NCBI GenBank assembly: GCA_050015055.1
Contig: JBEKCD010000002.1
Coordinates: forward strand, 62,001-126,000
Reading direction: 5' to 3'
Length of the DNA stretch: 64,000 nucleotides
From: JBEKCD01 sp050015055
GTDB lineage: Archaea > Thermoproteota > Bathyarchaeia > Bathyarchaeales > Bathycorpusculaceae
Each line of letters opens with the position of its first letter. Positions within the stretch are counted from its first letter, which is position 1. The position numbers were made by a program, and so were the translations under genes. Positions 33,964 through 41,963 of this stretch are shown piece after piece. The notes under the pieces were generated by a model. The model was not told the origin of the DNA, made no database searches, and saw only the letters and a program-made list of their open reading frames with translations.

Positions 33964-34407
33964 ATGGAGACCATGACCAAACCCGCCACTATAATCGACG
34001 CTGACGGTCTTATTCTGGGCAGAATGGCAAGCAACATTGCCAAGAGGCTCTTGGAGGGCGAACATGTGATGATTGTGAACGCTGAAAAAGCTGTTCTCTC
34101 CGGAAAGAGGAGAAGCAAGGTGAACGAAGCAAAGGTGTTTCTCGAAGTTGGAGGAGTGGGAAGAGGGCCGTTCCACTACAGAAGGCCCGACAGAATAGTC
34201 AGAAAGGCCGTGAAGGGCATGCTTCCAATAAGGCAGCCGAAAGGCCTTCAAGCTTACAGAAGACTGCAAGTGTTCATAGGAGTCCCAGACAATCTAAAAG
34301 ACCAGAAGATGGGCACTCTAGCGAATGCTCAAGCCAAGAAGTTGACCTGCCCATATTTCACGGTCGGCGAACTTGCGAAAGGAATAGGTTGGAATAAAGG
34401 AGAATAA
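33964..34407 (+). CDS. rpl13: Ribosomal protein uL13
   Basis: Early-assembly 50S protein. Blocks: IIDADGLILGRMASNIAKRLLEGE, VMIVNAEKAVLSGKR and RGPFHYRRPDRIVRKAVKGMLP. The frame is open upstream into rpl18e, but the ATG at 33964 gives the normal N-terminus and follows a ggtga site. Length 147. Confidence 0.96.
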   Translation: METMTKPATIIDADGLILGRMASNIAKRLLEGEHVMIVNAEKAVLSGKRRSKVNEAKVFLEVGGVGRGPFHYRRPDRIVRKAVKGMLPIRQPKGLQAYRRLQVFIGVPDNLKDQKMGTLANAQAKKLTCPYFTVGELAKGIGWNKGE

Positions 34408-34409
34408 GT

Positions 34410-34820
34410 ATGCCTGCCAAAAAGACTCTAGTTGTTAGCGGAAAAAGAAAAACAGCCACTTCACGCGCCGTCGTGAGGGCTGGAATCGGAAAAGTGCACA
34501 TCAACAGAACTCCAGTGGAGATTTTTGAGCCGGAAATCGCGCGCGAGAAGATTATGGAACCACTCATACAGGCTGGAGACGAGGTTCGCAACCAGTTGGA
34601 CATAGACGTGAAGATGTCAGGCGGAGGTTACATGGGCCAAGCTGAGGCGGCTAGAATGGCGATTGCGAACGCCATACTGAAATGGACGAAGAGTACACAT
34701 CTGCGCACAGTTTTTGCCGAGTACGACAGAACGATGATTGCTGGAGACAACAGGAAGAAAGAACCCAAGAAGTTCGGAGGACCCGGAGCGCGGGCGAGGG
34801 ATCAGAAGAGCTACAGATAA
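34410..34820 (+). CDS. rps9: Ribosomal protein uS9
   Basis: Small-subunit head protein whose basic C-terminus reaches the P-site tRNA. Seen: SGKRKTATSRAVVRAG, SGGGYMGQAEAARMAIANAI and the tail GGPGARARDQKSYR ending in the conserved Lys/Ser-Tyr-Arg. Length 136. Two bases separate it from rpl13. Confidence 0.97.
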   Translation: MPAKKTLVVSGKRKTATSRAVVRAGIGKVHINRTPVEIFEPEIAREKIMEPLIQAGDEVRNQLDIDVKMSGGGYMGQAEAARMAIANAILKWTKSTHLRTVFAEYDRTMIAGDNRKKEPKKFGGPGARARDQKSYR

Positions 34821-34835
34821 AGAGGTTTGGATCGG

Positions 34836-35066
34836 TTGATAATACCCGTTAGATGTTTTACTTGTGGTAAACTGGTTGGAGACAAATGGGAGGAGTTCGC
34901 CAGAAGGGTGAAGGCTGGAGAGGATGCTGGCGAAGTTTTGGACAGTCTGGCGGTCAAGCGTTACTGTTGCAGGCGTATGCTTCTCTCGCACGTGGAAATA
35001 TTCGATGAGGTGCTGCGGTTCTACGAAGAGGCTGAAAAACGGAAAGAGGCCAGAAGCTACTACTAG
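34836..35066 (+). CDS. rpo10: RNA polymerase subunit Rpo10 (RpoN)
   Basis: Small zinc-binding polymerase subunit, equivalent to Rpb10. Starts MIIPVRCFTCGK; zinc ligands are CFTC and the paired Cys of RYCCRRMLLSH. A TTG at 34827 is in frame but touches the ribosome-binding site (GAGGT, 34822-34826); the TTG at 34836 has 9-bp spacing and gives the family N-terminus. Length 76. It follows rps9 by 15 bp. Confidence 0.94.
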   Translation: MIIPVRCFTCGKLVGDKWEEFARRVKAGEDAGEVLDSLAVKRYCCRRMLLSHVEIFDEVLRFYEEAEKRKEARSYY

Positions 35067-35086
35067 GGCGATTGAAAGGGAAAACC

Positions 35087-36349
35087 ATGTCTACAATCAT
35101 TGAAGACGTAATCGCGAGAAAGGTCTTCAACGGCCGGGGAGAAGAAACGGTCGAAGTTGATATCATCACAACCTCGGGTTTCGGTAGAGTTGCAGCCCCC
35201 GCGGGGAAAAGCAGGGGAAAAGCAGAGGTCGTTTATTATCCGCAGGGCGGAGTGGAACAAGCGGTAAAAAAAGTTGAAGAACTCATAGCGCCGGAAATAG
35301 TGGGCTTGGGCGCTGATTGTCAAGAAGAGATCGATAAGACTTTGCATGACATCGATGGTTCAAAGGATTTTCGGGCAATCGGCGGCAACACTGCATTCGC
35401 CGTCTCATTAGCCTGTGCCGAAGCCGCCGCAAACTCTTCTGGGCTACTGCTCTTTCAGTACCTGGGCGGGCATGTCGCGCACGAACTTCCGTATCCGCTT
35501 GGCAACACGATAAGCGGCGGGCAGCACGCTCAAGGAAAGTCTCCTGACTTACAGGAGTTTCTGGTTCTGTCACACGGAGCCGAAACTTTCTTGGAGGCTG
35601 CGACGGCTAACATAATGGTTCACAGAAAAGTCGGAGAGACTCTGGTGAAGAAGGATAAGCTCTTCGGCCAGGGAAAAAGCGATGAGGGCGCGTGGGTTGC
35701 CAACGTGGGAACCGCGGAGGCCTTAGAGGTTATGGCGCGGGCCTGTGAAAATGTCGGTGCGGAAACGGGTTTCGAGTGTGGGATGGGCGTTGACGTCGCA
35801 TCTTCTTCGCTGTGGAACGGCAAGACCAAGACCTACAACTATCAGAGGGAGAAGAAAACCAGAGACTCGGGGGAACAGCTGGGATTCATCCTTGAACTCA
35901 TCAAGAAATATCACCTGGCCTATGTCGAAGACCCATTCCACGAAGAGGACTTCGCAAGCTTCGCGGAGTTGACGAAGAAAGCCAAGAACTGCTTGATATG
36001 CGGCGACGACCTTTTCACGACAAACAGCGAAAGGCTAAGCCGCGGGATAAAGTTGCACGCGGCCAACTCTATCATAATAAAGGTCAACCAGGTGGGCACG
36101 CTGACGGACGCCTGGGAAACCATCGAAATGGCGAAAAGAAATGGATGCGTACCAGTGATGTCTCACCGTTCGGGTGACACCTGTGACTGGCACATAGCAC
36201 ACTTGGCAGTGGCTTTCAAATGTCCAATAATAAAGACGGGGGTTGTTGAAGGCTCTCGCATCGCGAAAATAAACGAGTTAATAAGGATCGAAGAGTTTCT
36301 TGGGGACAGGGCCGTGATGGCCAGTCTTGATATGCTTCAGGGAGGATAG
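35087..36349 (+). CDS. eno: Enolase (divergent)
   Basis: Interconverts 2-phosphoglycerate and phosphoenolpyruvate. Catalytic and metal residues are retained in recognisable places: DLQEFLVL (Glu), DEGAW (Glu), DVASSSLW (Asp), YVEDPFHEEDF (Glu), CGDDLFTTN (Asp), IIIKVNQVGT (Lys), SHRSGD and IIKTG (Lys). The N-terminal signature is unusual: ARKVFNGRGEETVEV where most enolases read REILDSRGNPTVEV, and the substrate loop reads AGKSRGKAE in place of SGASTG. At 420 residues it is close to normal. The ATG at 35087 is preferred to a TTG at 35072. It sits inside the ribosomal array between rpo10 and rps2. Confidence 0.9.
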   Translation: MSTIIEDVIARKVFNGRGEETVEVDIITTSGFGRVAAPAGKSRGKAEVVYYPQGGVEQAVKKVEELIAPEIVGLGADCQEEIDKTLHDIDGSKDFRAIGGNTAFAVSLACAEAAANSSGLLLFQYLGGHVAHELPYPLGNTISGGQHAQGKSPDLQEFLVLSHGAETFLEAATANIMVHRKVGETLVKKDKLFGQGKSDEGAWVANVGTAEALEVMARACENVGAETGFECGMGVDVASSSLWNGKTKTYNYQREKKTRDSGEQLGFILELIKKYHLAYVEDPFHEEDFASFAELTKKAKNCLICGDDLFTTNSERLSRGIKLHAANSIIIKVNQVGTLTDAWETIEMAKRNGCVPVMSHRSGDTCDWHIAHLAVAFKCPIIKTGVVEGSRIAKINELIRIEEFLGDRAVMASLDMLQGG

Positions 36350-36353
36350 AAAC

Positions 36354-37127
36354 TTGTCTGAGGATGATGACAGCAAGGAGAATATCGAAGAAGAAACCGT
36401 AGAAGAAACTGAAGAAAAAACCGAGGATGAAGAGACGATAGAGGAAGAGGTAAAACTGACGGAGGAAACCAAAGCGGAGGCAACAGAACCAAGCGTTGAA
36501 GCGGCTCCGGAAGAGGAACTTCTGATTCCGCGAGACACGTTACTGTCCGCTGGAATACACATCGGAACCAGAATGAAAACTGGAGACATGGAACAGTTCA
36601 TATACCGCGTGAGGGCCGACGGCCTGTTTGTCCTAGACGTTAAGAAAACGGATGATCGCATAAGAGTTGCCGGCAAGTTCCTTGCACGGTTTGAACCCGG
36701 AAAAGTTGCTGCTGCCGGGGCTAGACTCTACGCACAAGAACCTGTAACCAAATTCTGTCAATTAACCGGAGCAACTCCGGTGATCGGACGGTTCATTCCG
36801 GGACTCTTGTCAAATCCGTTGTATCCTAACCGCATCGAACCAGAGGTACTCCTAGTGTCTGACCCGAGAGCTGACATCCAAGCTGTAAGAGAGGCGGCTT
36901 CTGTCGGGATACCTGTGGTTGCCCTATGCAGCACAGATAACGAGTTTAACGGCGTAGACCTCGTAATCCCAACGAACAACAAGGGCCGACGCGCGTTGGC
37001 CGTTATCTACTGGCTCTTGACAAAGCAGACACTGCGCGAGAGGGGCGAATTGGCGATGGACAAGGACCTGCCCCTGACAATCGACGATTTTGAAGCGAAG
37101 ATTGCGCGGGAGGAGGAGGAAACCTAA
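36354..37127 (+). CDS. rps2: Ribosomal protein uS2 with acidic N-terminal extension
   Basis: Small-subunit protein at the head-body junction. The core begins at LIPRDTLLSAGIHIGTRMKTGDMEQFIY and includes VSDPRADIQAVREAASVGIPVVALC and NNKGRRALAVIYWLL. Ahead of it lies an extension of about 57 residues, mostly Glu/Asp/Thr (for example EEETVEETEEKTEDEE), not part of the usual protein. The TTG at 36354 follows a GGGAGGA site within the enolase end (36340-36346), 7 bp away, so the extension is probably translated. Length 257. Confidence 0.94.
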   Translation: MSEDDDSKENIEEETVEETEEKTEDEETIEEEVKLTEETKAEATEPSVEAAPEEELLIPRDTLLSAGIHIGTRMKTGDMEQFIYRVRADGLFVLDVKKTDDRIRVAGKFLARFEPGKVAAAGARLYAQEPVTKFCQLTGATPVIGRFIPGLLSNPLYPNRIEPEVLLVSDPRADIQAVREAASVGIPVVALCSTDNEFNGVDLVIPTNNKGRRALAVIYWLLTKQTLRERGELAMDKDLPLTIDDFEAKIAREEEET

Positions 37128-37131
37128 CCTA

Positions 37132-37983
37132 ATGGTGAAGGTTCGGCGTCCAACACAAGCCGGAGCCTTCTATGAAGGAACCCCTGACGCGCTCAGGCGA
37201 CAAATAGAGAAATGTTTCACGGACAAGCTCGGCCCAGGAAAACTCCCTAGAGTCGCAAAGACTGGCCCCACAAACGTGATAGGACTGATCTGTCCCCATG
37301 CGGGCTACATGTATTCTGGGCCCGTGGCTGCACACGCCTACTACGAGCTCGCCGTTGACGGCAAACCCGACGTTGTAGTCCTTCTCGGTCCAAACCACAC
37401 CGGCCTTGGAAGTGGTCTGGCCATAATGAATGAGGGTGTTTGGCGCACGCCTCTAGGCGACGTTGAGGTAGACCACGAGACGGCAAATGAAATCGCGCAT
37501 GAGTCACGTATCGTGGACATTGACGATTCTGCACATAATCATGAACATTCAATCGAGGTTCAACTTCCATTTCTACAGTACCTTTATGGCTCAGCATTCA
37601 AGATTGTGCCAATCTGCTTCCTCATGCAGGACTTGTCCTCAGCCAGAGAGGTTGGGCAGGCAGTGGCTAAAGTCTTGCTTGACAAGAAAGCCGTCATCAT
37701 AGCCTCCTCAGACATGACTCATTATGAGCCTCAGGAAAGTGCGGAAAAGAAGGACAAGAAGGCTCTTGAAGCAATCGAAGCGATGGATGAAGTTCGCTTT
37801 CAATCAACGATAGAAACCTACAACATCACTGCCTGCGGCCACGGTCCAATAGCCGCCTTGATTACCGCCGCGAAGGTTTTGGGAGGAACAGAGGCAAGAT
37901 TATTATGCTATAAGACCAGTGGAGATGTGACTGGCGACCGCTCAAGCGTGGTTGGGTACGCCGCCGTGTGTTTCACGAAATAG
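37132..37983 (+). CDS. Memo-family protein (AmmeMemoRadiSam system protein B)
   Basis: A 283-residue Memo-like protein, related to LigB-type non-haem iron dioxygenases. Seen: RRPTQAGAFYEGTPDALRRQIE, GLICPHAGYMYSG (metal-site His), VLLGPNHTG (His), HNHEHSIEVQLPFLQY, IASSDMTHYEP (His) and ACGHGPIAAL. In archaea it often sits beside mevalonate kinase or ribosomal genes. Some archaeal Memo proteins work with AMMECR1 and radical SAM partners, neither of which is here. The ATG at 37132, 4 bp after the rps2 stop, is chosen over an earlier in-frame Met inside rps2. Confidence 0.92.
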   Translation: MVKVRRPTQAGAFYEGTPDALRRQIEKCFTDKLGPGKLPRVAKTGPTNVIGLICPHAGYMYSGPVAAHAYYELAVDGKPDVVVLLGPNHTGLGSGLAIMNEGVWRTPLGDVEVDHETANEIAHESRIVDIDDSAHNHEHSIEVQLPFLQYLYGSAFKIVPICFLMQDLSSAREVGQAVAKVLLDKKAVIIASSDMTHYEPQESAEKKDKKALEAIEAMDEVRFQSTIETYNITACGHGPIAALITAAKVLGGTEARLLCYKTSGDVTGDRSSVVGYAAVCFTK

Positions 37984-37992
37984 TGGTGCAGA

Positions 37993-38976
37993 ATGGGAGT
38001 CGTTGCCTCAGCTCCCGCGAAAGTTATACTCTTCGGAGAACACTTCGTAGTCTACGGTGAGCCCTCCATCGTTCTGGCCATAGACAAACGTGTATACGCA
38101 ACCGTGGATCGCCGCGACGACAAGCGCATCCATCTGCAGTCGACAAACCTGGGTTTCGCGGGCTTCTTCGAAGATGGAAATTTCAAAGTTGAAAAGGGAG
38201 ATGCAAAGGAAGCCAGGATGAAGTTCGAGGCAATCAAGCTGGCCGTAGAAAAAGTCATGAAAACTTGCAGAGAAGACGTTGGTCTGAACATTGAAATCAA
38301 CTCAACCGTTCCAGTCGCGGCTGGTTTAGGCTCTTCCGCAGCCGTGATAGCCGCTGTAACAGCAGCAACCGGTTCCCTCCTTAAGGCAAAGATGTCAAAG
38401 GAAGACGTCTTCCGCATCGCTTGTGAAACAGAGAAGGTCGTACATGGTACCACCTCAGGGGTGGATCCTGCGATTTCAACTTTCGGGGGCGCGCTCCTGT
38501 TTCAAATGGACACAGGATTCAAGCCTCTGGAAGTGAAAGCGGACATCCCGCTCGTCGTAGGAAACACGGGCGTCCAGAGATCTACACGAGTTCAGGTCGA
38601 AAAAGTGCGAAGCATGATGGAGAACTACCCGAACGTCTTCGAGCCTCTACAAAGAGCTGCCAGAGCAATCGTCCTCAGGGCCATCGACGCCTTCAAGGAG
38701 AACGATTTAGTTACTCTGGGAGAGCTGATGAATATCAATCACGCCTTGCTCTACGCCTTAGGAGTCTCCGACGAGTCACTCGAATGGCTGATAAACGCCT
38801 CACGCAAGGCAGGAGCCCTAGGCGCAAAACTGACAGGAGCCGGAGGCGGCGGATGCATGGTCGCACTAGCGAAAAACGAAAGGATAGAACAAGTCATGGA
38901 CGCGATAATGACAGCGGGTGGGAGACCGTTCATAGCGAGAAAAACAGATGAAGGGGTCAAAGTTGAGCAAGCCTGA
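37993..38976 (+). CDS. mvk: Mevalonate kinase
   Basis: Phosphorylates mevalonate to 5-phosphomevalonate at the start of the lower isoprenoid pathway. GHMP-kinase motifs: APAKVILFGEHFVVYGEPS, the phosphate loop PVAAGLGSSAAVIAA (residues 107-121), TTSGVDPAIS with the catalytic Asp, and GAKLTGAGGGGCMVAL. Its 327 residues are normal. It opens a continuous isoprenoid block (mvk, ipk, fni, idsA) with short overlaps, overlapping ipk by 29 bp. Confidence 0.96.
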   Translation: MGVVASAPAKVILFGEHFVVYGEPSIVLAIDKRVYATVDRRDDKRIHLQSTNLGFAGFFEDGNFKVEKGDAKEARMKFEAIKLAVEKVMKTCREDVGLNIEINSTVPVAAGLGSSAAVIAAVTAATGSLLKAKMSKEDVFRIACETEKVVHGTTSGVDPAISTFGGALLFQMDTGFKPLEVKADIPLVVGNTGVQRSTRVQVEKVRSMMENYPNVFEPLQRAARAIVLRAIDAFKENDLVTLGELMNINHALLYALGVSDESLEWLINASRKAGALGAKLTGAGGGGCMVALAKNERIEQVMDAIMTAGGRPFIARKTDEGVKVEQA

Positions 38977-39763
38977 GCTTACGGTTTTGAAGATTGGCGG
39001 ATCCGTCATCACGGACAAGAACGGCGAGCTAACGCCTCGAACAGATGAAATAGCCCGTTTGACGGAAGAAATACAAAGATCCAACGTCAAAAGGTTGATA
39101 ATCGTCCATGGAGGCGGAAGCTTCGGTCACCCCTCAGCCCAGAGATACGCGATAAAAGACGGGTTGAAGGAGGATTCGCAGAAGATCGGGTTCTCAGAGA
39201 CTCATCACGTCATGACCGTGCTCAACGGCCTGTTCATGGACTCTCTCATCTGGCACGAGGTTCCAGCGGTAAGCGTTACACCGTCTTCCTGCATAATCAC
39301 CGAAAGCGGAAGAATAAAACATTTTGAAGACGCAACCATAAGAGCACTGCTGAACATGGGCTTCATTCCCGTCCTCTACGGAGATGCGGTCGTAGACTCA
39401 AAACTGGGCTTCACGATACTTTCTGGCGATCAGCTCGTCTCAGCACTCGCCATGAGATTCAACGCAGAACGCATAATATTCGGCGTCGACGTGGACGGCC
39501 TCTACGATGCCGATCCCAAGGTTGAGAAAACCGCCAAGATGTTCAAACACTTGGATCCAGAAGAACTGAAGAAGCTTCAGAACAAGCTTTGCAAGCCGAC
39601 AACCACTGACGTTACAGGTGGCATGTTCGGCAAAATCGAGGAACTGTTGCCCGCAGTCGAACAGGGGATCCCGGTGACCATAATGAACGCGTCAAAGCCA
39701 GGCAACGTCTGCAAGATTCTTGAAGGAAGACCAGTAGAAGGCACAGTGATAGGGAAGGAATAG
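38948..39763 (+). CDS. ipk: Isopentenyl phosphate kinase
   Basis: Phosphorylates isopentenyl phosphate to isopentenyl diphosphate, the archaeal branch of the mevalonate route. It is an amino-acid-kinase fold: LKIGGSVITDKNG, VHGGGSFGHPSAQRY with the catalytic His, LYGDAV, LSGDQLVSALA, GVDVDGLYDADP and TTTDVTGGMFGKIEELL. Its 271 residues are normal. The ATG at 38948 lies within mvk; a TTG at 38963 is an alternative. The presence of this gene supports the modified archaeal mevalonate pathway. Confidence 0.95.
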   Translation: MKGSKLSKPELTVLKIGGSVITDKNGELTPRTDEIARLTEEIQRSNVKRLIIVHGGGSFGHPSAQRYAIKDGLKEDSQKIGFSETHHVMTVLNGLFMDSLIWHEVPAVSVTPSSCIITESGRIKHFEDATIRALLNMGFIPVLYGDAVVDSKLGFTILSGDQLVSALAMRFNAERIIFGVDVDGLYDADPKVEKTAKMFKHLDPEELKKLQNKLCKPTTTDVTGGMFGKIEELLPAVEQGIPVTIMNASKPGNVCKILEGRPVEGTVIGKE

Positions 39764-39766
39764 ATT

Positions 39767-40870
39767 TTGGCAGAGAGGACGAGAAAACGGAAAGCAGAAC
39801 ACATAAACATATCCTTGAATCACAACGTCCAGGCTAAAGAAGTGACAACCGGCTTTGAAGACGTGTTATTCATTCACAGAGCTTTGCCCGAAATCGACAA
39901 ACAACAGATAGATTTGTCAACAACAGTTTTCGGTCACAAGTTTGCGGCACCTCTGATGGTGAGCGCCATAACCGGTGGAACACATGAAGCCACAAAGATC
40001 AACGCAACAATAGCCGAAGTCGTTGAAGAACTTGGCCTAGGAATGGGGGTGGGCAGTCAGCGCGCCGCGCTAGAAGACAAGAAGCTTGAAGAATCATTTG
40101 CCATAGCAAGGAAGAAGGCGCCAAAAGCCTTTCTCGTTGCGAACATCGGCGGGGTGCAACTGGTTAACGGAATAGGCTTCAAGAAGGTCAAAAAGGCAAT
40201 GGAAATGGTTGAGGCAGACGCGTTGGCCATACACCTGAACGCTTTGCAGGAGACGGCCCAACCTGAAGGACAGACGAACTTTGCAGGAATCCTAGAAAAG
40301 GTGGCTCGAATCGCTGAAGAACTGGACAAGCCTGTCATCGTCAAGGAGACGGGCGCCGGAATAGCTGCTGAAGAGGCAAAGAAGCTGGAGGCCGCAGGAG
40401 TCAAGGGCATAGACGTGAGCGGGGCAGGCGGAACGAGTTGGGCTGCAGTTGAATACTACCGCGCAAGAGAACTAAGAGATGCTTCCCGACAGAGACTTGG
40501 AAACCTCTTCTGGGACTGGGGCATTCCAACAGCTGTGAGCCTCGTTGAAGCTTCTCAGACAGTGAGCATTCCTGTAATCGCCTCTGGGGGAGTACGAAGC
40601 GGAGTGGACATGGCCAAGTCCTTGACCCTGGGTGCAAGCCTGACAAGCCTTTCCCAACCCGTCCTTCGGACAGCGGTCAAGGGAACTCGGGAGACGAAGG
40701 ATACGCTTTCGCTCCTGATGGACGAATTGCGAAACGTGATGTTTCTAATAGGCGCAGGATCAATCAAAGCTCTGCACAATGCCCCAGTTGTTGTAGTTGG
40801 TAAGACAGCTGAGTGGCTGAGAACAAGAGGGTTCAGCGTCGAGTCCTACGCGAGAAGAGGAAGGAATTAA
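39767..40870 (+). CDS. fni: Type 2 isopentenyl-diphosphate isomerase
   Basis: FMN- and NADPH-dependent isomerase converting isopentenyl to dimethylallyl diphosphate. Seen: RKAEHINISL, PLMVSAITGGTHEATKIN, GMGVGSQRAALED, NIGGVQLVNG, HLNALQETAQPEGQTNFAG, VIVKETGAG, GIDVSGAGGTSWAAVE and ASGGVRSGVDMAKSLTLGA. Its 367 residues are usual. TTG start at 39767, 4 bp after the ipk stop. Confidence 0.96.
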   Translation: MAERTRKRKAEHINISLNHNVQAKEVTTGFEDVLFIHRALPEIDKQQIDLSTTVFGHKFAAPLMVSAITGGTHEATKINATIAEVVEELGLGMGVGSQRAALEDKKLEESFAIARKKAPKAFLVANIGGVQLVNGIGFKKVKKAMEMVEADALAIHLNALQETAQPEGQTNFAGILEKVARIAEELDKPVIVKETGAGIAAEEAKKLEAAGVKGIDVSGAGGTSWAAVEYYRARELRDASRQRLGNLFWDWGIPTAVSLVEASQTVSIPVIASGGVRSGVDMAKSLTLGASLTSLSQPVLRTAVKGTRETKDTLSLLMDELRNVMFLIGAGSIKALHNAPVVVVGKTAEWLRTRGFSVESYARRGRN

Positions 40871-40872
40871 CA

Positions 40873-41943
40873 TTGAGTTTTGACGAATTTCTCGAAAAGA
40901 ATGCCTCAACAGTAAACAAGGCGATTGAGAAATACATCCCGAGAACCCTGTCAAAAAAAGCCATTCTCTTCAGAATCAGCGAACCACGATACGCCTACAA
41001 CTTGGAGGCCCTGAACAAAACAATTGTTGATCCGATATGGGAATTTCTCGACAGGGGCGGAAAACGGTGGCGGCCAGCGCTGTTCCTGCTGATATGTGAG
41101 GCGCTCGGCAAGAAATCCGCTGGTTTCACCGATTTCGCGATCATTCCCGAGGTCGTGCACAACGGAACTCTGATGGTCGACGACATAGAAGACAGCTCAG
41201 AATGTAGACGAGGCAAACCGTGCACGTATAAAATATTCGGCCTGGACATAGCCATGAACGCTGGAAACGCAATGTACTACTTGCCCCTCCTTCCACTGCT
41301 TGAAAACAGAAACAAGGTTTCTCCCCGAAAACTCTCTCAGGTCTACGGCGTTTACGCTCAGGAGATGATCAACCTGAGCCTTGGCCAGGCCACGGACATA
41401 GCATGGCACCGGGGCTTGGCAAACGCGGACGACATAAATGAAAAGGACTACTTGCAGATGTGCGCGTACAAGACTGGAACCCTGGCAAGAATGGCCGCCA
41501 AGATTGCGGCTGTCCTGTGCGATGCGGATGAGCAGGCGGTTGAAAAGCTCGGCCACTTCGCCGAGAGCCTGGGCGTAGCTTTCCAGATGAAGGATGACGT
41601 TCTGGACCTGACTAGCGCGGAGTTCACAGAGAAAAAAGGCGGCCGCGGACAAGACATAACGGAAGGAAAGCGCAGCCTGCCGGTCATACACACCCTCAAG
41701 GTTTCAAACGCTACGGACAGGAAAAGACTCATCGAAATTCTCAACATGCACACTTCGGAACAGAGGCTCAGAGACGAAGCCATAGCCATAATGGAGAAGT
41801 ACGACTCAATAGAATACACCAAACGGTTTGCTAGAAGAGTTGTCAAAACAAGCTGGAAAGAGGCCGAGCAGCTTCTGCCCAGTTCAGATGCGAAGGAAAA
41901 ACTAAAAGCCTTCGCGGAATTCTTGACTGAGAGAAAAATCTAG
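40873..41943 (+). CDS. idsA: Polyprenyl (geranylgeranyl-type) diphosphate synthase
   Basis: Builds C20 or longer prenyl chains for archaeal membrane ether lipids. Both aspartate-rich motifs are present: DDIEDSSECRRGKP (first, DDxxD) and QMKDDVLDL (second, DDxxD), with GGKRWRPAL near the start. The product length cannot be set from sequence here. The frame is open upstream into fni, but the TTG at 40873, 2 bp after the fni stop with an aagga site 8 bp before, gives the natural start. Length 356. Confidence 0.93.
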   Translation: MSFDEFLEKNASTVNKAIEKYIPRTLSKKAILFRISEPRYAYNLEALNKTIVDPIWEFLDRGGKRWRPALFLLICEALGKKSAGFTDFAIIPEVVHNGTLMVDDIEDSSECRRGKPCTYKIFGLDIAMNAGNAMYYLPLLPLLENRNKVSPRKLSQVYGVYAQEMINLSLGQATDIAWHRGLANADDINEKDYLQMCAYKTGTLARMAAKIAAVLCDADEQAVEKLGHFAESLGVAFQMKDDVLDLTSAEFTEKKGGRGQDITEGKRSLPVIHTLKVSNATDRKRLIEILNMHTSEQRLRDEAIAIMEKYDSIEYTKRFARRVVKTSWKEAEQLLPSSDAKEKLKAFAEFLTERKI

Positions 41944-41963
41944 ACAATTGAGTGTAGAACCCT

